Assembly (NCBI GenBank): GCA_949318235.1
Contig: OX439132.1
Coordinates: 25,849,794 to 25,913,793, forward strand
Source of the DNA: Ecdyonurus torrentis
Lineage: Eukaryota > Arthropoda > Insecta > Ephemeroptera > Heptageniidae
Reading direction: 5' to 3'
Length of the DNA: 64,000 nucleotides
The notes beneath the pieces are model-generated. The model made no database searches. It was not told where the DNA came from and saw only the letters and a list, made by a program, of their open reading frames with translations. Positions within the stretch are counted from its first letter, which is position 1. Each line of letters begins with the position of its first letter. Below, piece by piece: positions 43,030 through 57,241 of this stretch. The translations under genes and the position numbers were made by a program.

Positions 43030-45079
43030 ATTTAGAGTTTTGCGTCAACTGAAATCTCCATTTGATTGCATAAATGCCATAAATATAGTCATAAGCCAAT
43101 ATAAATTCATTTTTAAGTAAAATGACTTTACCACAATAATATATTATACGTATTATTATTACATTATCTGATTTTTTTTAATTCTCTACAACCGTCAAGG
43201 GATAAAAAAGTATTTATTTACTCTAAAGCAAGGAAGCCTTTTGCTGCATTTTTTATTCTTTTTATATATTATTATTATTTCTATGAAAACGACTTTAAGG
43301 TATTTAAAAAAATAATGACCGTTGACAAGAAAAAAAAATCAACTAAATATTTACTTTGTGCCGACATTGAAATATTTTCACTTAATATTTTTTGTTAATT
43401 AGTATTTCCACTTATTAAATTTTTTACTAAATCCATATTTGGTAAACGTCGTTTGTTTTTTTCTTTTTATATGATTATTTTAAAAATTTGTGCAATGTTT
43501 AAAAATAATAATATAGCAAACATTTTTATTTATCTTTATATATTTATAAGGAATAAGAATCTTGATTAACTACATTCCAACATTTAAGCTTTTAAAACAA
43601 AAACTTTTTTTTCTGCATAAAAAAAAATACAAAGAATTTTTAGGTATTGTGTTCACGGATTTCAAAACATAAATACTTATATATTTTTTTAAATGAAAAA
43701 TAAATATCATATATAAAATAATAATGAAACTTAAAAAACAAAACTTTTAAGCATCTTTATATATAATACAGTATATTTTTTATCTTTATGAAAAAGGAAA
43801 AAAACATATATGGCAAGTCCATATGGTTTTTATGAGGACTACTTTTTTTATTATAAAAATTTGACGGCAAATTTGGTTGCAAGACGAGCTTTTGAAAGAT
43901 GAAAAGAAAAAAAATGCTGTTTTATCTACTAAAAAGTTGCTCAAGCAGATATATTATATAAAAAAAAAGTAGTAGCCAAGCCTTTTAGCTTGTATTTTAT
44001 ATATTATTATTCGCTGGTTTGAATTCTTAAAATGTAACGACAAGACATGAGAGACGAGACAGGAGTCCGTCAAGTGGACAAAATTCATGCTGACAGGTAA
44101 AAACTTTCGTGTCGGCGACCACTGAAATAATAATAATAATAAAAAAAGATCGACGAAAAATTCTTTCTTCTAAAGTTGTTTGTAACTAAACAGGTAAGGC
44201 AAGTAGGTTTAATATGAACGTGCAGTTTTATGTATGTGATACACACATATATATGAGCATCATGCATGCCTTTATATAAAGTATATTTCTTTTTTGTTCT
44301 TTGTCATGCCTATGTGTCCACGACTCTTCAAATTGGACTCAAAGAGCAGAAAGAGTGACGTGATTTTATTTTGAACAATTCTCTTTGTTATATTATTCGC
44401 TAAAATGTCTATCGTATATATGACTATCATGGTCTGGTCATTTTTTTACAAATTTAAATTGATGTAATAATACATAGTTTTATTTTTCTTCGGAGTAAGT
44501 TAAATGAAGTTTTTAATTAATGTATTGATATCGGTGAGACTTAATTTGTAAAAGTTCTTATTTAAGATTTCATACAATATTTCTTTGTCTTGGTTGATCA
44601 TAAATCATAAGAAGGTCCGCGGAAAAAAGGTCCTCGGATAAAAGGACCTGCCTTTGCACACAGGTATAGCGTGTCGGCGAGCTGCGCACAGGTAGGACCT
44701 TTTATCCGAGGTCCTTTTTTTCCACGGACCTTTCATCTGTATACCACACAAATTATATGGAGTAAATATTAATTCAAAATTTCAAATAAAATATAAGATT
44801 TAATCTTTATTGAGATGCGCGAGTATATCACCTCTACTGTACTTTTGTTTCATTTCACAATTTCATTTCTCCTGTGACCAAAATACAGAATAAGCATTAG
44901 TTTTAAAATTATTCATCATCGCATATTCATAAACAATTATGGGCATGAGATCCTTGCATCATGGAGATGCGTTACTGCATGCGCGAGGTCTTGGAAGACA
45001 AAGCTATATAATAACTATATATATTATAGGTATTATTCGCTTCTATAAATCAAATTTCATTCTAAAACAATTACGTATA

Positions 45080-45112
<33 letters not shown>

Positions 45113-45252
45113 CATTCAAATTTTGATTGATTTATATTGCACTCTACAAAATGCTAATCGATGTCCAGGGAGTGTTATAGGAATTCAAATTTATAGGTCT
45201 CTCTAATACATAATGGAATTTAAATTTAGCAAGGTATACAAGAGAGAAACAC

Positions 45253-45296
<44 letters not shown>

Positions 45297-48080
45297 GTTA
45301 AAAACATATATGATATCATGATCTGCATCTTTGTATCAATTATAATTATATAAAGTACTTCAATTTTATAATTATACCTAACATATATATATATTTTCTT
45401 TAAGTCCATTAAGAAATGAATAAAATTATATATTTAAAAGCTTTAAAATACAATTTTGTATAATTTCCACCCAACAAAATGTAAGAAGAAAAAATCTTAA
45501 TTATTATTGAAATCAAATCTTTTAATAGCTATAATTAGTGACATGTGAATCGAGTGGAGAGAGAGAGAGAGAAAAAAAAAGAGAGAGAGAGGTAAAAAGA
45601 TTTTATAATGACTTACACCACAAGAAAAAACAACTTGATATTAAATTGCTTTAAAAACTTTTTTATAGTTGAATTTTTATTATAAAGATTTGGAGAGGCG
45701 AAAGAATTGGGATGCATCAATAGCACATTAGCATTCTGGTGCTAATGGATTGAAGCGATAACGCCTAAAGGCCGGACAAAAGGATTGAAGGAGGTAAGAG
45801 AGAGAAGGAGGAGGGTGGGGAAGGGGGAATGAGATACGGATCTTTTGAGAAGGTTAAAGCATTTTATATCCAGCCTCCACTTCTATATATAATATATATA
45901 TTTTTTCGATCTCATGAAAACTTTATTGTGATTCAACTCACATAGAGAAAACAAACGCAAAACTTGTACTTGTTCACTGAGCTTTTCCTTTTCAAATAAT
46001 ATATATAAACCTTAAAATCTTATTCAGCCACTGTAACAAACTGACCAAGTATCAATTGTATGTTATATTTCTCTTATAAGCTTTCTATATAAAATTTTAT
46101 TACTTTTATTTATACCTTTAATTTTCAATTTAACACAGCATCTTGACTATGTACATTTTATTGGCATTTGTAACGATTTATATAAAAAGGAGGAAGAAAT
46201 ACAAACATATATAACTTGAAAATATTACGAAATGAACTCAAAGGTCCAATTTAAAATACCTCGGTAATTAGCCTTACATTATACCAAACTAAAAGTAAAC
46301 TTTGCATTTTTAACTTCTATTGATTTCCTTTTTTATACACATGCAATTAGCTTATGGAGTTTTAGTGAATTGCACATGTTATACATACATAATATTGACA
46401 GTAATATGAAGGAATAAAAAATACAAAACATTTATAATATATTGCATCTCCCACTTACCCCTGTAAATGTTATAGGTTTTTTTCAATGCAACCTGCGCAA
46501 CACAATGACCCGACAATAAGCCTAACCTACAGGATACGAGAGGCTGGCGATAAAAACCTATATTTTAAAATTGAAATAAAAATGTTTTATTATTATTTTC
46601 TTAATAATACTATCCCAAATCTATCTTAAAATATAAAAACGCATAATATTGAAATAAAAAAAATAAAAATAAAAAAATCATAATGGCGTTTTTAATTAAA
46701 AAAAAAAAGGAAAGAAACAGTAAATGACATGACGATGATATAAATCTTAAACTGTCTTGTTTCTCGTTAATTGCAGGCATAGATATCACTCTCATATAAT
46801 GTCAACGCTCCTCATTTTATCTTTATAGAGTGCAGTAGTATTTTAATTGTTGAAAATTAAGATATATAAAAATATTAATTATATACGAAGCATAACATTT
46901 TAAGTAATAAAAAAAAATATGAAACTAAAACAATACTTTAATTTTTTTTTATAATAAATATGGAAAAAAAATCATTATTATCTTAATGCACAACAAATGA
47001 CCATGGTCAAGATGAGTTATAAATTATTATGTATTTCCCCAGTATTCTCTCTATAAATATAATGGACAAAGTAGTCAAAATTATATTAAAAGAATAAGAA
47101 AATTACACTTTGAAGAAGAAAAAAAAATAAAATATTTTGTTATTGTTATATAATAAAATTTATTATATATTATTTTATACTTTTTTTTTTTTTTTTTTTG
47201 TAATACAGTTTTTTATTGTTATTACCTTATTCACACGAGTGCCTAAATTAAGTGAGTTTGCAATATTCTTTTGCTTCTCATAATCTATCTTTTTTTTATA
47301 TATCCTATATTGTATTTTAATCTTTAATACAAAAAAAAAATACTAAATTACCATTCTCACTGACAATAAATAATTATTATAATTATTTTTATTCTCACTT
47401 TATATTTTTATGTAGTATAACATAAAATTCAAAAGAAATTATTATTATATTAAATATTTTTTATAAATATCAAAAAAGGATGTACGCTGTATGAATCTAA
47501 TAGTATAATATATGAACATTTTTATTGTTATCAAATTAAAAGAAAGAAAAATAATAATATAACGAAGTTTAATTTTCATATAATGTTGACAACAATGAGA
47601 AAAAAAAGATAATAGAGATAATTTTTATACGCTACAATACATAAAAAGATCATATCTATAGATCTTTATGACATTAATAGAATATTAAAAAAAAAAAAAA
47701 AAACTAAAAAATTAAAATTAATATCACAGCAGGAATAAAACATATTTTTCAGTGGCACTAAAATTATTACTTGTATGCATATTTGTACATAAAAAGGTGG
47801 TAATGTGGACGACACATCACTCTTATATATGATACAATCTGCTTTTTTTTTATATATATATTTTATATTATACAGATATATTAGTAAGGAGCAACATTTA
47901 CACCTTGTATCTTGGCGGGAGGTCTATCCACACACACACACACACACACACACACGGGCGAAAAAAAAAATTGGGGTCCAGTGCAGTAGGTACACTAGGA
48001 CTAAGAATGGACGTAATACTCTTCTTTCTCTCTCTTCTCCAACCCACACCCATGTTCTTTTTATATATTATATTCTTTTT
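43030..48080. other. AT-rich non-coding stretch before the Frizzled gene
   Basis: Apart from the foldback repeat at 44613-44732, only simple repeats are seen. A purine-rich patch at 45690-45830 (AGGAGGAGGGTGGGGAAGGGG) and CA repeats at 47929-47955 come closest to the Frizzled 5' end and could be regulatory, without direct support. Confidence 0.4.
44613..44732. repeat. 120-bp inverted repeat (foldback)
   Basis: AGGTCCGCGGAAAAAAGGTC at the left pairs with its near-complement ending CCACGGACCT. The next block, CGGATAAAAGGACCTGCC, also pairs with GGTAGGACCTTTTATCCG. GGTCC/GGACC words recur four times inside. The roughly 40-bp loop is GC-rich. No coding capacity; probably a small MITE, seen once here. 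Confidence 0.7.
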
Positions 48081-48089
48081 TTATTCTTC

Positions 48090-48330
48090 TTCTTCTTCTT
48101 GCCCCGCCGTAGGGTTTTTAGTGAAGGCGGCTAAGGCAGTCGGCAAAAGTTCTTTGTTCCTCGGTAGAACGAGCGGCCACATTCCCTCATGCGTGACAGA
48201 GCCTTGCCGCCAGTATTTCCAAGCCGTACCGAATGAAGTTGCCTATTCTTGGCTACAAGCCAGATAAAATCATCACGGCATGGACCAGCGTGTCAAATCT
48301 CTAAACTACAGCAGCTCCACAAAAACCTCT
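48090..48330 (+). promoter_or_regulatory. GC-richer island upstream of Frizzled exon 1, probable 5' UTR or promoter
   Basis: About 200 bp with much higher G+C and no simple repeats sits 160-400 bp before the Frizzled ATG. It stands out sharply from the AT-rich flanks. It contains CCCCGCCG, GGCGGC and several CG dinucleotides. Reading frames here are open for a while but show no similarity I recognise. The position suggests transcription initiation or 5' UTR of the Frizzled gene. No TATA box or start site can be fixed from the sequence. Confidence 0.4.
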
Positions 48331-48491
48331 CTCTCAAAAAATTAAGAGAGGGAGAGAGAATGAAGAGAGGTAAAAAAAAAGTAAAAGAGAAATAGTTTTT
48401 GAAAAAAAGGTTTAGTATGTTTTGAACATTGAAAGAGAGTGGTGGTGCTTGTGAAGTTTTGGATCACAATTTACTTTTATTTTTTGTGATC

Positions 48492-48707
48492 ATGGCGTTT
48501 TACGCCAAACATTTTGCTGTTATAAATAAACAGCATAATAAATTTAAAATATTATTTTTATTATTATGTTTTGGACCTAATTTAATATTTACATGGGATT
48601 CAGTTTGTGAACCAATTAATATTGAAACATGTCAAGGATTAGGATATGAACTTACAACAATGCCTAATTTATTAGGACATGAAACACAAATTCAAGCAAA
48701 TAGAGAG
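48492..48707 (+). CDS. Frizzled-type Wnt receptor, first coding exon (signal peptide + start of CRD)
   Basis: The exon encodes 72 residues and is the only convincing coding segment in the window. Residues 1-18 are polar and basic, residues 19-33 form a hydrophobic signal-peptide core (KILFLLLCFGPNLIF), and the Frizzled cysteine-rich domain starts at about residue 39. Visible CRD hallmarks are the CEPINIETC block (Cys39 and Cys47 with the usual spacing), LGYELTTMPNLLGHETQ at 50-66 and QANRE at 68-72. In the family this domain binds Wnt ligands outside the cell and precedes a seven-helix membrane receptor. The ATG at 48492 is the first in frame after a TGA at 48423 and has G at +4. The exon ends in phase 0 at AGAG|GTAAGC. 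Third codon positions are mostly A or T, matching the surroundings. The motif most resembles vertebrate Fz4 or Fz9/10 rather than secreted Frizzled-related proteins, but subtype assignment is an inference. The rest of the CRD and the membrane domain are not visible, so a secreted or other CRD protein remains possible. Confidence 0.82.
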
Positions 48708-48713
48708 GTAAGC
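48708..48713 (+). other. splice donor of Frizzled exon 1
   Basis: GTAAGC directly follows AGAG and gives a near-consensus donor in phase 0. Reading through it adds 12 unrelated residues before a stop at 48744-48746, and the Frizzled similarity ends exactly here. No downstream exon with the following CRD cysteines was recognised before 64000, so intron 1 is probably longer than 15 kb. Confidence 0.75.
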
Positions 48714-51072
48714 ATACATAACTGTCAATCAAATATTAAAATATAAATTAAATATATAAATTTTTTAATTACATTTTAATGCTAGAAATACGTTAGTTAT
48801 AAACTTTTCCTCGAACCAACCAAACAATAACAATTCTAATTTTGGTTGTTTATTTATTTATTTATTATTATTTTTTTTTTTTTGATTCTTTTGCCAGCGG
48901 CTGAATAAAATATATAATGACATCTAATTAATTAAAAATTTCTAACACATATTTCTCTTCGAAGTACAATATAGATTTCAACAATTATAATTAATGCTGG
49001 CAATTAATTATATTAATTCATTTCCGAGACATCACTTTATTTTCATTTCATAAAAGCAGTTTTTTTTTAAACTATAATAGCTATAAAATGCCGGTGCCTG
49101 TATCATTTTTTTATATCTTATTAAAAACACTTGATAAGAAACTAAAAAGCCGGCAAACTTCAAAAAAGATTTTTTCGCCTCTTATCTTTTTGATTCTACT
49201 CACTTGTCAAGTTAATCAGTCGCAAAAATTCATCAATGAAATTTCCGCTCGTCTCTTCGAAACTTTGCAATTATCTCTTTTCCTATATAGAAAATAAATA
49301 TAAAAAAAGGAGCAATTATGTTTACAAAATGTATTCAGCCTTACAGTTATTATTATTATAAATTTTGTTTCATTCACAATAAGAACATCACATAATAATA
49401 GTAATAATATAATAACAGAGAACCAGTATTTTTTTTTTATGTATAGTTCTTTCGATTAGGAATAGAAAGTACGAAAATAATTATGAAAATTATATATATT
49501 TTACAATAATTACGCCCTGTTTTTCATACTGAATTATCTCCTCGCTCCTTCCCTCTCTCTCTCAAAAAAATAAAAGAGTGCGTATGTATTTCTTTAATTA
49601 TTTTAATTTGATATATATTATATATAAAATAGAAGAGAGATATACATGAAGAAAAAAACAACAGTTTTGCCTTCAATATAGAAATAGGCTTTAGTAACTG
49701 ACGCAGTTTACACCCCTGAAATATGAAATATATATATGCAACAAGTTTATCTAACCGGCGCAACTGGTTGTATACGCTTCAGGGGCTAAAAAAAGTCAAA
49801 ACTTTTCGTTTTCTTTAACGTATAAAATTAAAAAGTGAAAAACGATTGGAAGTGCATCGAGGATTGATTTATTATTATGTTGCAGCTTACTATAAAAGCA
49901 TTGGCTGCTCGCGATTGTGCATCACAGCCTTTAGCTAGAAGTTTATTACCCTTTTAGTCTGGAGAGAGAGAGAGAGAGAGAGAGGCGGTACACACTGCAC
50001 AGCAATGTGTATCGCCAGCTGAAAAATACAGAAAGAAATGATGCATTGAGCAAAACAAGCGGCTCTCTTTTTATACTATCAAACAAACCGCTTATTTCTT
50101 CACTTAATTTATAATAACAAAAAAAAAAAGAATAATAATAAATATATATATGTAGACTATATAATAAAAAGTAATAATAACATTAATAGTATTGCAAAAA
50201 TGTAATAAAAATATTTATAATATTTATAGCATTAATATGTTGTCTTATTATATCAATTTAAAAAACTATAAATTTTCTTCTTCTTTTTTTATATATAATA
50301 AAACTAACTTTTAATTAATCTCTATTGACGAAATATATATTATAAAAGAGAGTTTTAATTTATTAAAAGTTTATAAAATATATTAATCCTTTATTTTTTG
50401 TTTTTATGTAGTATAAAGTCAAACATGTATAAAAAAAAGATATAAATATATATTACATTCGGATTAGCTATTACTTTAAGAGTGGAATATGTTTATTCTT
50501 TTGTTGAAAATATGTTTGTGGTTCCTTCTAAAGCCTACTCTAGCATATTTTTTTTAGCTCTCTTTTATGTTGTATATATACACATAAAAAATATATATTA
50601 TAAGCAAAGATAGAACCCCGCCATAATACCTTTTAACATACCACGCTTTTCGACAGACCCAAGGTTGAAATTCCCATTCATCTACTTTAGTATAAAGCTT
50701 TTATATAATAATATATTAGAGGATTCAAATAAGGAATTTTTATTTTATACTCTTCAATATATAATAATGTTCTATATTATTATAATATACCACTCCTTCT
50801 TATAAAGATCAATGCATTTTTATTATTATTATTCCGTTAATTCAAAATGTCTTGTGCTTATTTATTTGTATAATATAATAAAGAGAGAATCCTATTCAGA
50901 AATAGATGAGTGGATTTTTTCGGGTGGAAAGATTTTTTGCATTTTTTTTCTTTTCTCTTCTTCTTTATTATATATATATTTTTTATCAATGAGGTTTTAT
51001 TAGATGCTACACTGAAAAAAAATTAGACAATGGCCTAAATATTATTGCTTATACAACCGAGTTTTATACTTG

Positions 51073-51259
51073 CACTCTAAAAAATGGTGCATTACTTTAG
51101 TAACGAATACTAACTTATTTAAGATAATCACTTTTAAGTTAGTTAAAATAATGCATTTCAGTAAATTATTAACAATTAAAACAACTTCAAACAACCTAAA
51201 TTGATTATCTTTAATAAGTTAGGATTCGTAACTAAAGTAATGCACAATTTTTTAGAGTG
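51073..51259. mobile_element. 187-bp MITE-like hairpin with CACTCTAAAAAA ends
   Basis: CACTCTAAAAAATGGTGCAT at the left has an inverted counterpart at the right (ATGCACAATTTTTTAGAGTG). The dyad continues inward through TACTTTAGTAACGAATACTAACTTATT and GATAATCA. No clear target duplication is visible. It lies in the probable Frizzled intron. Confidence 0.7.
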
Positions 51260-52389
51260 TGGTTAAAAAAAAAAGTCTACTATACTAATGGCAGGTATAA
51301 TATGATGAATCCTGTAACTTGCAATAGGTATACATACATATAAACCTGGATCAGGTGTTGATATACTAAACAATGTCACCTAATCTAGGTGAAATGTCAA
51401 TGAATTTAGATGAGAACCAATATTATTGTGTGGTAAGTTTTATCTGCAGTACGTATTGTATAATCAATCATGCAATGTTCCAGGTTAATGTTTACCTCTA
51501 TATTGCAATTATCAGTATTTATCTGAATCTGCCTTAAGTAGTAATTTTTTTCCGTTAAATAGAGCAATAATTAAGAATTGAAATATAAAAATGTTTGATG
51601 AAGTAAAATGAGTTTTGTATATTACGATTTTTTTTTCGTATACAGTATGTTTGGCTGGAATTCAAGAAACAAAAAATATGCAAATATTCTTTAATATTTC
51701 CCACTTCTTATTGTATTATGTTATTATTTCTAATTGAATTACATTTTATAAAATCTGCAATAAATCTCTTCAATAAAGTCAACTGGATTTTTTTTTCTCA
51801 GTGTATACTTTGTTTCTCCGTATCTTTAAATTTCATGGGAAATACAAAAATCATATATAAGAAGAAAAAAATATGAACAAGGTATTAAAAAAACAAAACA
51901 TTGCATGCAATAATGATTATAACAATTTTTTGTGATCATTAATAATTATAGCTTTAATGCAGGTGTTAATTTTTAACACCGGTAAAACAATTAAATGATA
52001 TTAAGAAAAAGAAATATTATTATTAAAAAAAATTAATACAGTTAAAGTATATTATATAAAAAAAAAAGTATAACGAACAAAGTAAAATAATATTTTAAAG
52101 TTTGATTCTTTCACATCAATAAGTACTTTGAATTAGGCACGAACGGAAATAATATTATACGGAAATAGAAATCAAACTGGCGCCGAGATTATTATTAAGT
52201 ATTATTGTTCATCATTTTTCACAAGAATAAAAAGAAAATTAAAGTTATATATATTATATACCATGTAACAATCAGCTTTAATCATTTTCTCGTTATTGTG
52301 TAAAATTTTTACTTATAGATTTCATCAGAAACTATCGGGATGAGCAAAATTTTTAGATACACACACACATACATCATAAGTTAGCGAGA

Positions 52390-52391
<2 letters not shown>

Positions 52392-52485
<94 letters not shown>
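52392..52485. repeat. (CT)n, 94 bp
   Basis: An uninterrupted CT tract in the probable Frizzled intron. Confidence 0.95.
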
Positions 52486-52488
<3 letters not shown>

Positions 52489-52945
52489 CTCTATAATGTT
52501 GAAATATAATATCATTATAGTAGTACTAAAAATGCCGCTCTCTTAAGGTCCTAATTGCAGTTAATGTATCTCACATGGACCATTTTTATCTTTTAACATG
52601 TGTCTTTTTAATGTTAACATTGACAATATAAACTAACAATAATAAAAAAATAATTATAACAAAAAAAAAAAAAAAAAGCGTTAAAAAAAGTGTTGGTAAT
52701 AAAATATATCATTTTATATAATAATGAGACTTGAAGATTGCACAATTTTTATAGGCTTTATGGTTAACATGTTAACCACTGCGCAGTGTCATTTTCTTAT
52801 AAATCTTAGCAAATTCTTTACCACAACTATATATACTATACAAAAAAAAAAAAGAGTAATTTTGAAAATAAGCCAAGTATAATAAAGTTTTTATTTTATT
52901 TATAATATTTATGGGGATATTATTCAGTCGCATGTTGTTATGCAC

Positions 52946-54855
52946 CAGTGGCGTAGCCAGGGGGGGGGGTTTGGGGGTTCAAACCCCCCCTGTGGATTTG
53001 GAAAATATATAACAATCGAACAAAAATTGTGCAACAAAAATCGTATTTTAGGAGAAAAAATCTAAAAAAAATTCTCGCTTCGCTCGAATATGTTAAATGT
53101 TTAATTTTTACTAATTTTACATTCTCCACTGATACATAGTACAGCGGTATAGACACTATATTAGCTTTAAAGCTATAATATCAAATATTTTGTAGTACTA
53201 TAACCAAATGCGAGTAACTAGCTACTTTTTTTATTTAACTGTAAATTTTCTATTTTAACATTTTCTATTTCTAATAAACAAAAATATTTATAAAAGTAAA
53301 AACTATCCAGTTTTCAAGCATATTAAGTTTATACTAGTCCATATTCGATGATTTTTATTTTTGTGTTGTTGCAAAAAGTAAAAAAAAAAAAAAAAAAAAA
53401 AGATAAAGATAAAAAAATATAAAAAACTTGATCCCTATTAGAGACATTTTTTGCAATTTCCCTTATAATTTTTCATTAGTTTCTTGGGGTTTATTTCAAA
53501 TTGGCCCAGTTTTGTGCCGACTTATATACTCATTCTCTTTTTAAACTGTTGCTAACAAAAATAGTTTAAAAATACAGAAATACAAAAATGCCCAAAAAAA
53601 AAAAAAAAAAAAAAAGGATTAAAAAATAAAGAGTTAAGGTAAATATTTTTTAAAGATATGAATTAGTTATTACTTATTACCATAATATTTGAAATTTTTG
53701 TTTTATCATAAAAAGAAATCACCAGAAGCAGAAGTGACACATAGTAGATTACCAAAAGAACAGGACAGGACAACGTTAGCCAGTTTCAGAAAGAAAATAC
53801 TATGAAGAAGTTAATTTAATATAGCAAAAATTGTGTACAAGAGATGCTGAAATTCTCTCTAATTTTGATTGATTTTTATTTTTCCGTAAAACAATATTAC
53901 CTGATGAGTGTGATCACTGATGAGTATATAGTATACTTTTGAACTTAAAAAAAAAATGATAAATAAATAAATTAGACTAAACGGACAAAATTACAGTGCT
54001 GTGTATAAAATACGACGAAATCTAAACTATAAAAAATTAAAAAAAAAATGAAAATGCGTTCTTCTATCAATGATTTGAAGCTCAAAATTATTTTGAGGTT
54101 GTAATTTTGAATTCCTTAAAAATGATCTTTTAACAATGTAACGTAAGAAATTTCTTTCAGTAACGTTTACTGATATATTTTTAAAGTTTCTATGTACTTC
54201 GGGTTGCGGTCATCAGGTGTTTTATGTACTGCGGGCTGCGTAAATGCAGTGCTAAAATGAAATACAGTCAATACTGTAATTCATAATTTTTAGTTAGTTT
54301 GAAACTAATTTTTCTATTTTAAAAAATTCTTTAACAAAATGCACTCTTATAAAAAAAAATTTGAGCTTGAAAATATTAATAGAATGTGAGATCTGTATTC
54401 TTTTATTTCGTCAAAGGGGTTGCCCGATTTAGATAAGATCCATTTAACTTTATTTCTTTCTTTCATTTTTATTATTATTATTATTTTTTTTTTTTGCTTG
54501 CCATATTTTGTTATTGAGCTACACCACTCCATAATCCCAGTCAATACATTGACTAAATATCAAAAAGTTTTGTCTCTAATATAAAATATTAATAATGTAC
54601 GTAGCAAGGAAAATGTAGCAGTTTTAATTTTTGTATTGTCAAAAGCAAATTCACATTTTGGCACGTCCAAAATCTACAAACTAAATTTTGCCTCATTTAA
54701 AATCAAATGCATTATAAATACATTTCAAGTGCAAATTTCATCAAAAAAGGGGCGTGGCCTCAAAAAATTTCGCGCCTGCGGCGGGCTTTTGGGGGCTTCG
54801 CCCCATCCTTTCTATCCTGAACCCCCCCTGTGGTAAAATCCTGGCTACGCCACTG
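52946..54855. mobile_element. hAT-like DNA transposon, non-autonomous or decayed (1910 bp)
   Basis: Perfect 16-bp terminal inverted repeats, CAGTGGCGTAGCCAGG, bound the element. Perfect 8-bp duplications TTATGCAC flank it at 52938-52945 and 54856-54863. Eight-base duplications and CAGTG-type ends are hallmarks of the hAT superfamily. Both subterminal regions also carry a shared CCCCCCCTGTGG block, and the right end holds GC-rich palindromic sequence (GGGGGCTTCGCCCC). No long transposase frame remains. A short frame near 53715-53790 (KKKSPEAEVTHSRLPKEQDR) could be a coding relic, but this is unproven. The intact duplication suggests a fairly recent insertion, inside the probable Frizzled intron. 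It was probably mobilised by a relative elsewhere in the genome. Confidence 0.85.
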
Positions 54856-55010
54856 TTATGCACATATGGAAAAGTGTGTTTTATAGTATGTGTTCTTTAA
54901 AAAAATATTCTAAGTATGCAAAACTATACATAAACATGCGGTCTTATATATAAAGGATAAGAAGTTAGGGGTCTCCAGACGTTTGCTTCCCCTCGCATGC
55001 ACTTTAATTG

Positions 55011-55659
<649 letters not shown>

Positions 55660-56853
55660 CAGTATATATATATACGTCACCGGCGTTAACAATTACATTG
55701 ACACCCTTTCCTCGTATGTATTAACAACAGAACTATAATAATAATTCATTGAACTTAGCATAAATTAAGGTTAAAAATGAAACTTTTATTCTGCGACAAT
55801 TATATAAACTGAATTTTTATATTCGTATAGTATTATAGTTTGCACTACATTTTTATATTACGTGTATAGAAAAAAAAATGCAGACATTACTTTATGCTTT
55901 TTCTGAAACGGAGCATAAAGATGAACAAAGAGAAGATAAACATTAGAATAACGTAATGTTTTTGACCCGGTTTTTATCTGCAAGTATATAATACAAAAAA
56001 TGGAGCTGCAACGTGCATGACTCAAGAAATATAATGTTTATTATTGTGCAGTGCGGCATGTAATAATACGTGTATGTATATATATATATATATAGTCGAT
56101 GTTACATGATGATAAAAAGAAACATCGATCATATATATACCCTACACTATGATATAGTAATATAAGTAAAATTCTTATATACAAGACACTTGAAGTAATA
56201 AGCTTGGTGGTAATAAGTCACTATATACAGTATAGGAATAAATTAAGTAAAAAAAAAAAAAATCCTACACTTTCAAGATTTTATTCAGTGTTCTATTATT
56301 CTTAAATAATCTTTTATATTCAACCAAGAACTCATGCCATTTGAAATGGGCAATATGCGTGGGTGACAATGCAAAACTAAAGTTTTTCCGCGCAAACTAA
56401 AAATTTATACATTTATATAGTGCAGTTTCCCCCCCCCCCCCCTCATATTTTGTTTCTATAATATGCAGCCTTATGGAAATACAATGTACTTAATTTATAT
56501 GAAAGGCTTGACGTTTATTCTGTCATTTCCAAACCGTCAATAAAATAAAGATTTTAATGATATATATAAGTTTTATCTAAATATGCGCATAGCAAAAATA
56601 ACATAATAAAAATATGACATGTGCGTTGAATAAAGTATTTCAACAAAATTTATTTCTTCCTTCATCAGAGATAATTACTCCAATTAGCCTTAAAATTAAT
56701 TTTAACCCATTTTTTTATTATTATTTTAAAATTAAACTTAATCTTCTTCTCACTATATATATTATGTTAATAAATATTCTACGCTTGATTTTAATTTGCA
56801 ACTATACTATATTCAAATTAAGGGACAATTAGGACAAATAAGGCATGATTTGG

Positions 56854-56910
<57 letters not shown>

Positions 56911-57205
56911 AAACTAGTTTATCAAGTAGAATAAATTAAATTGTCAGCAATTTAGATTATAGTGTCTAAAAGAACAAGTCTGATTAAATGATCCGTATTT
57001 TTATTAGAATATTCGATATGACAGCTGTTTCATTTCATTTCATTTGAAAATATATATGATATACAATTGGCATATTATAATTTCATTTTCAGCAAGAATT
57101 AATCTGACAGTCGATATGATTAGAATGATTTTTAATGTTATTAAAAAAAAAATACAGTTTTTTTTTCTTTTCTTTTTATGATAAGAATTTCATTACTTAA
57201 GTCCC

Positions 57206-57241
<36 letters not shown>

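Noticed and set aside
49088..49297. 69-residue ATG frame just after the Frizzled exon
   Set aside because: The hydrophobic segment is weak and does not resemble the next part of a CRD or a receptor helix; probably chance within the intron.
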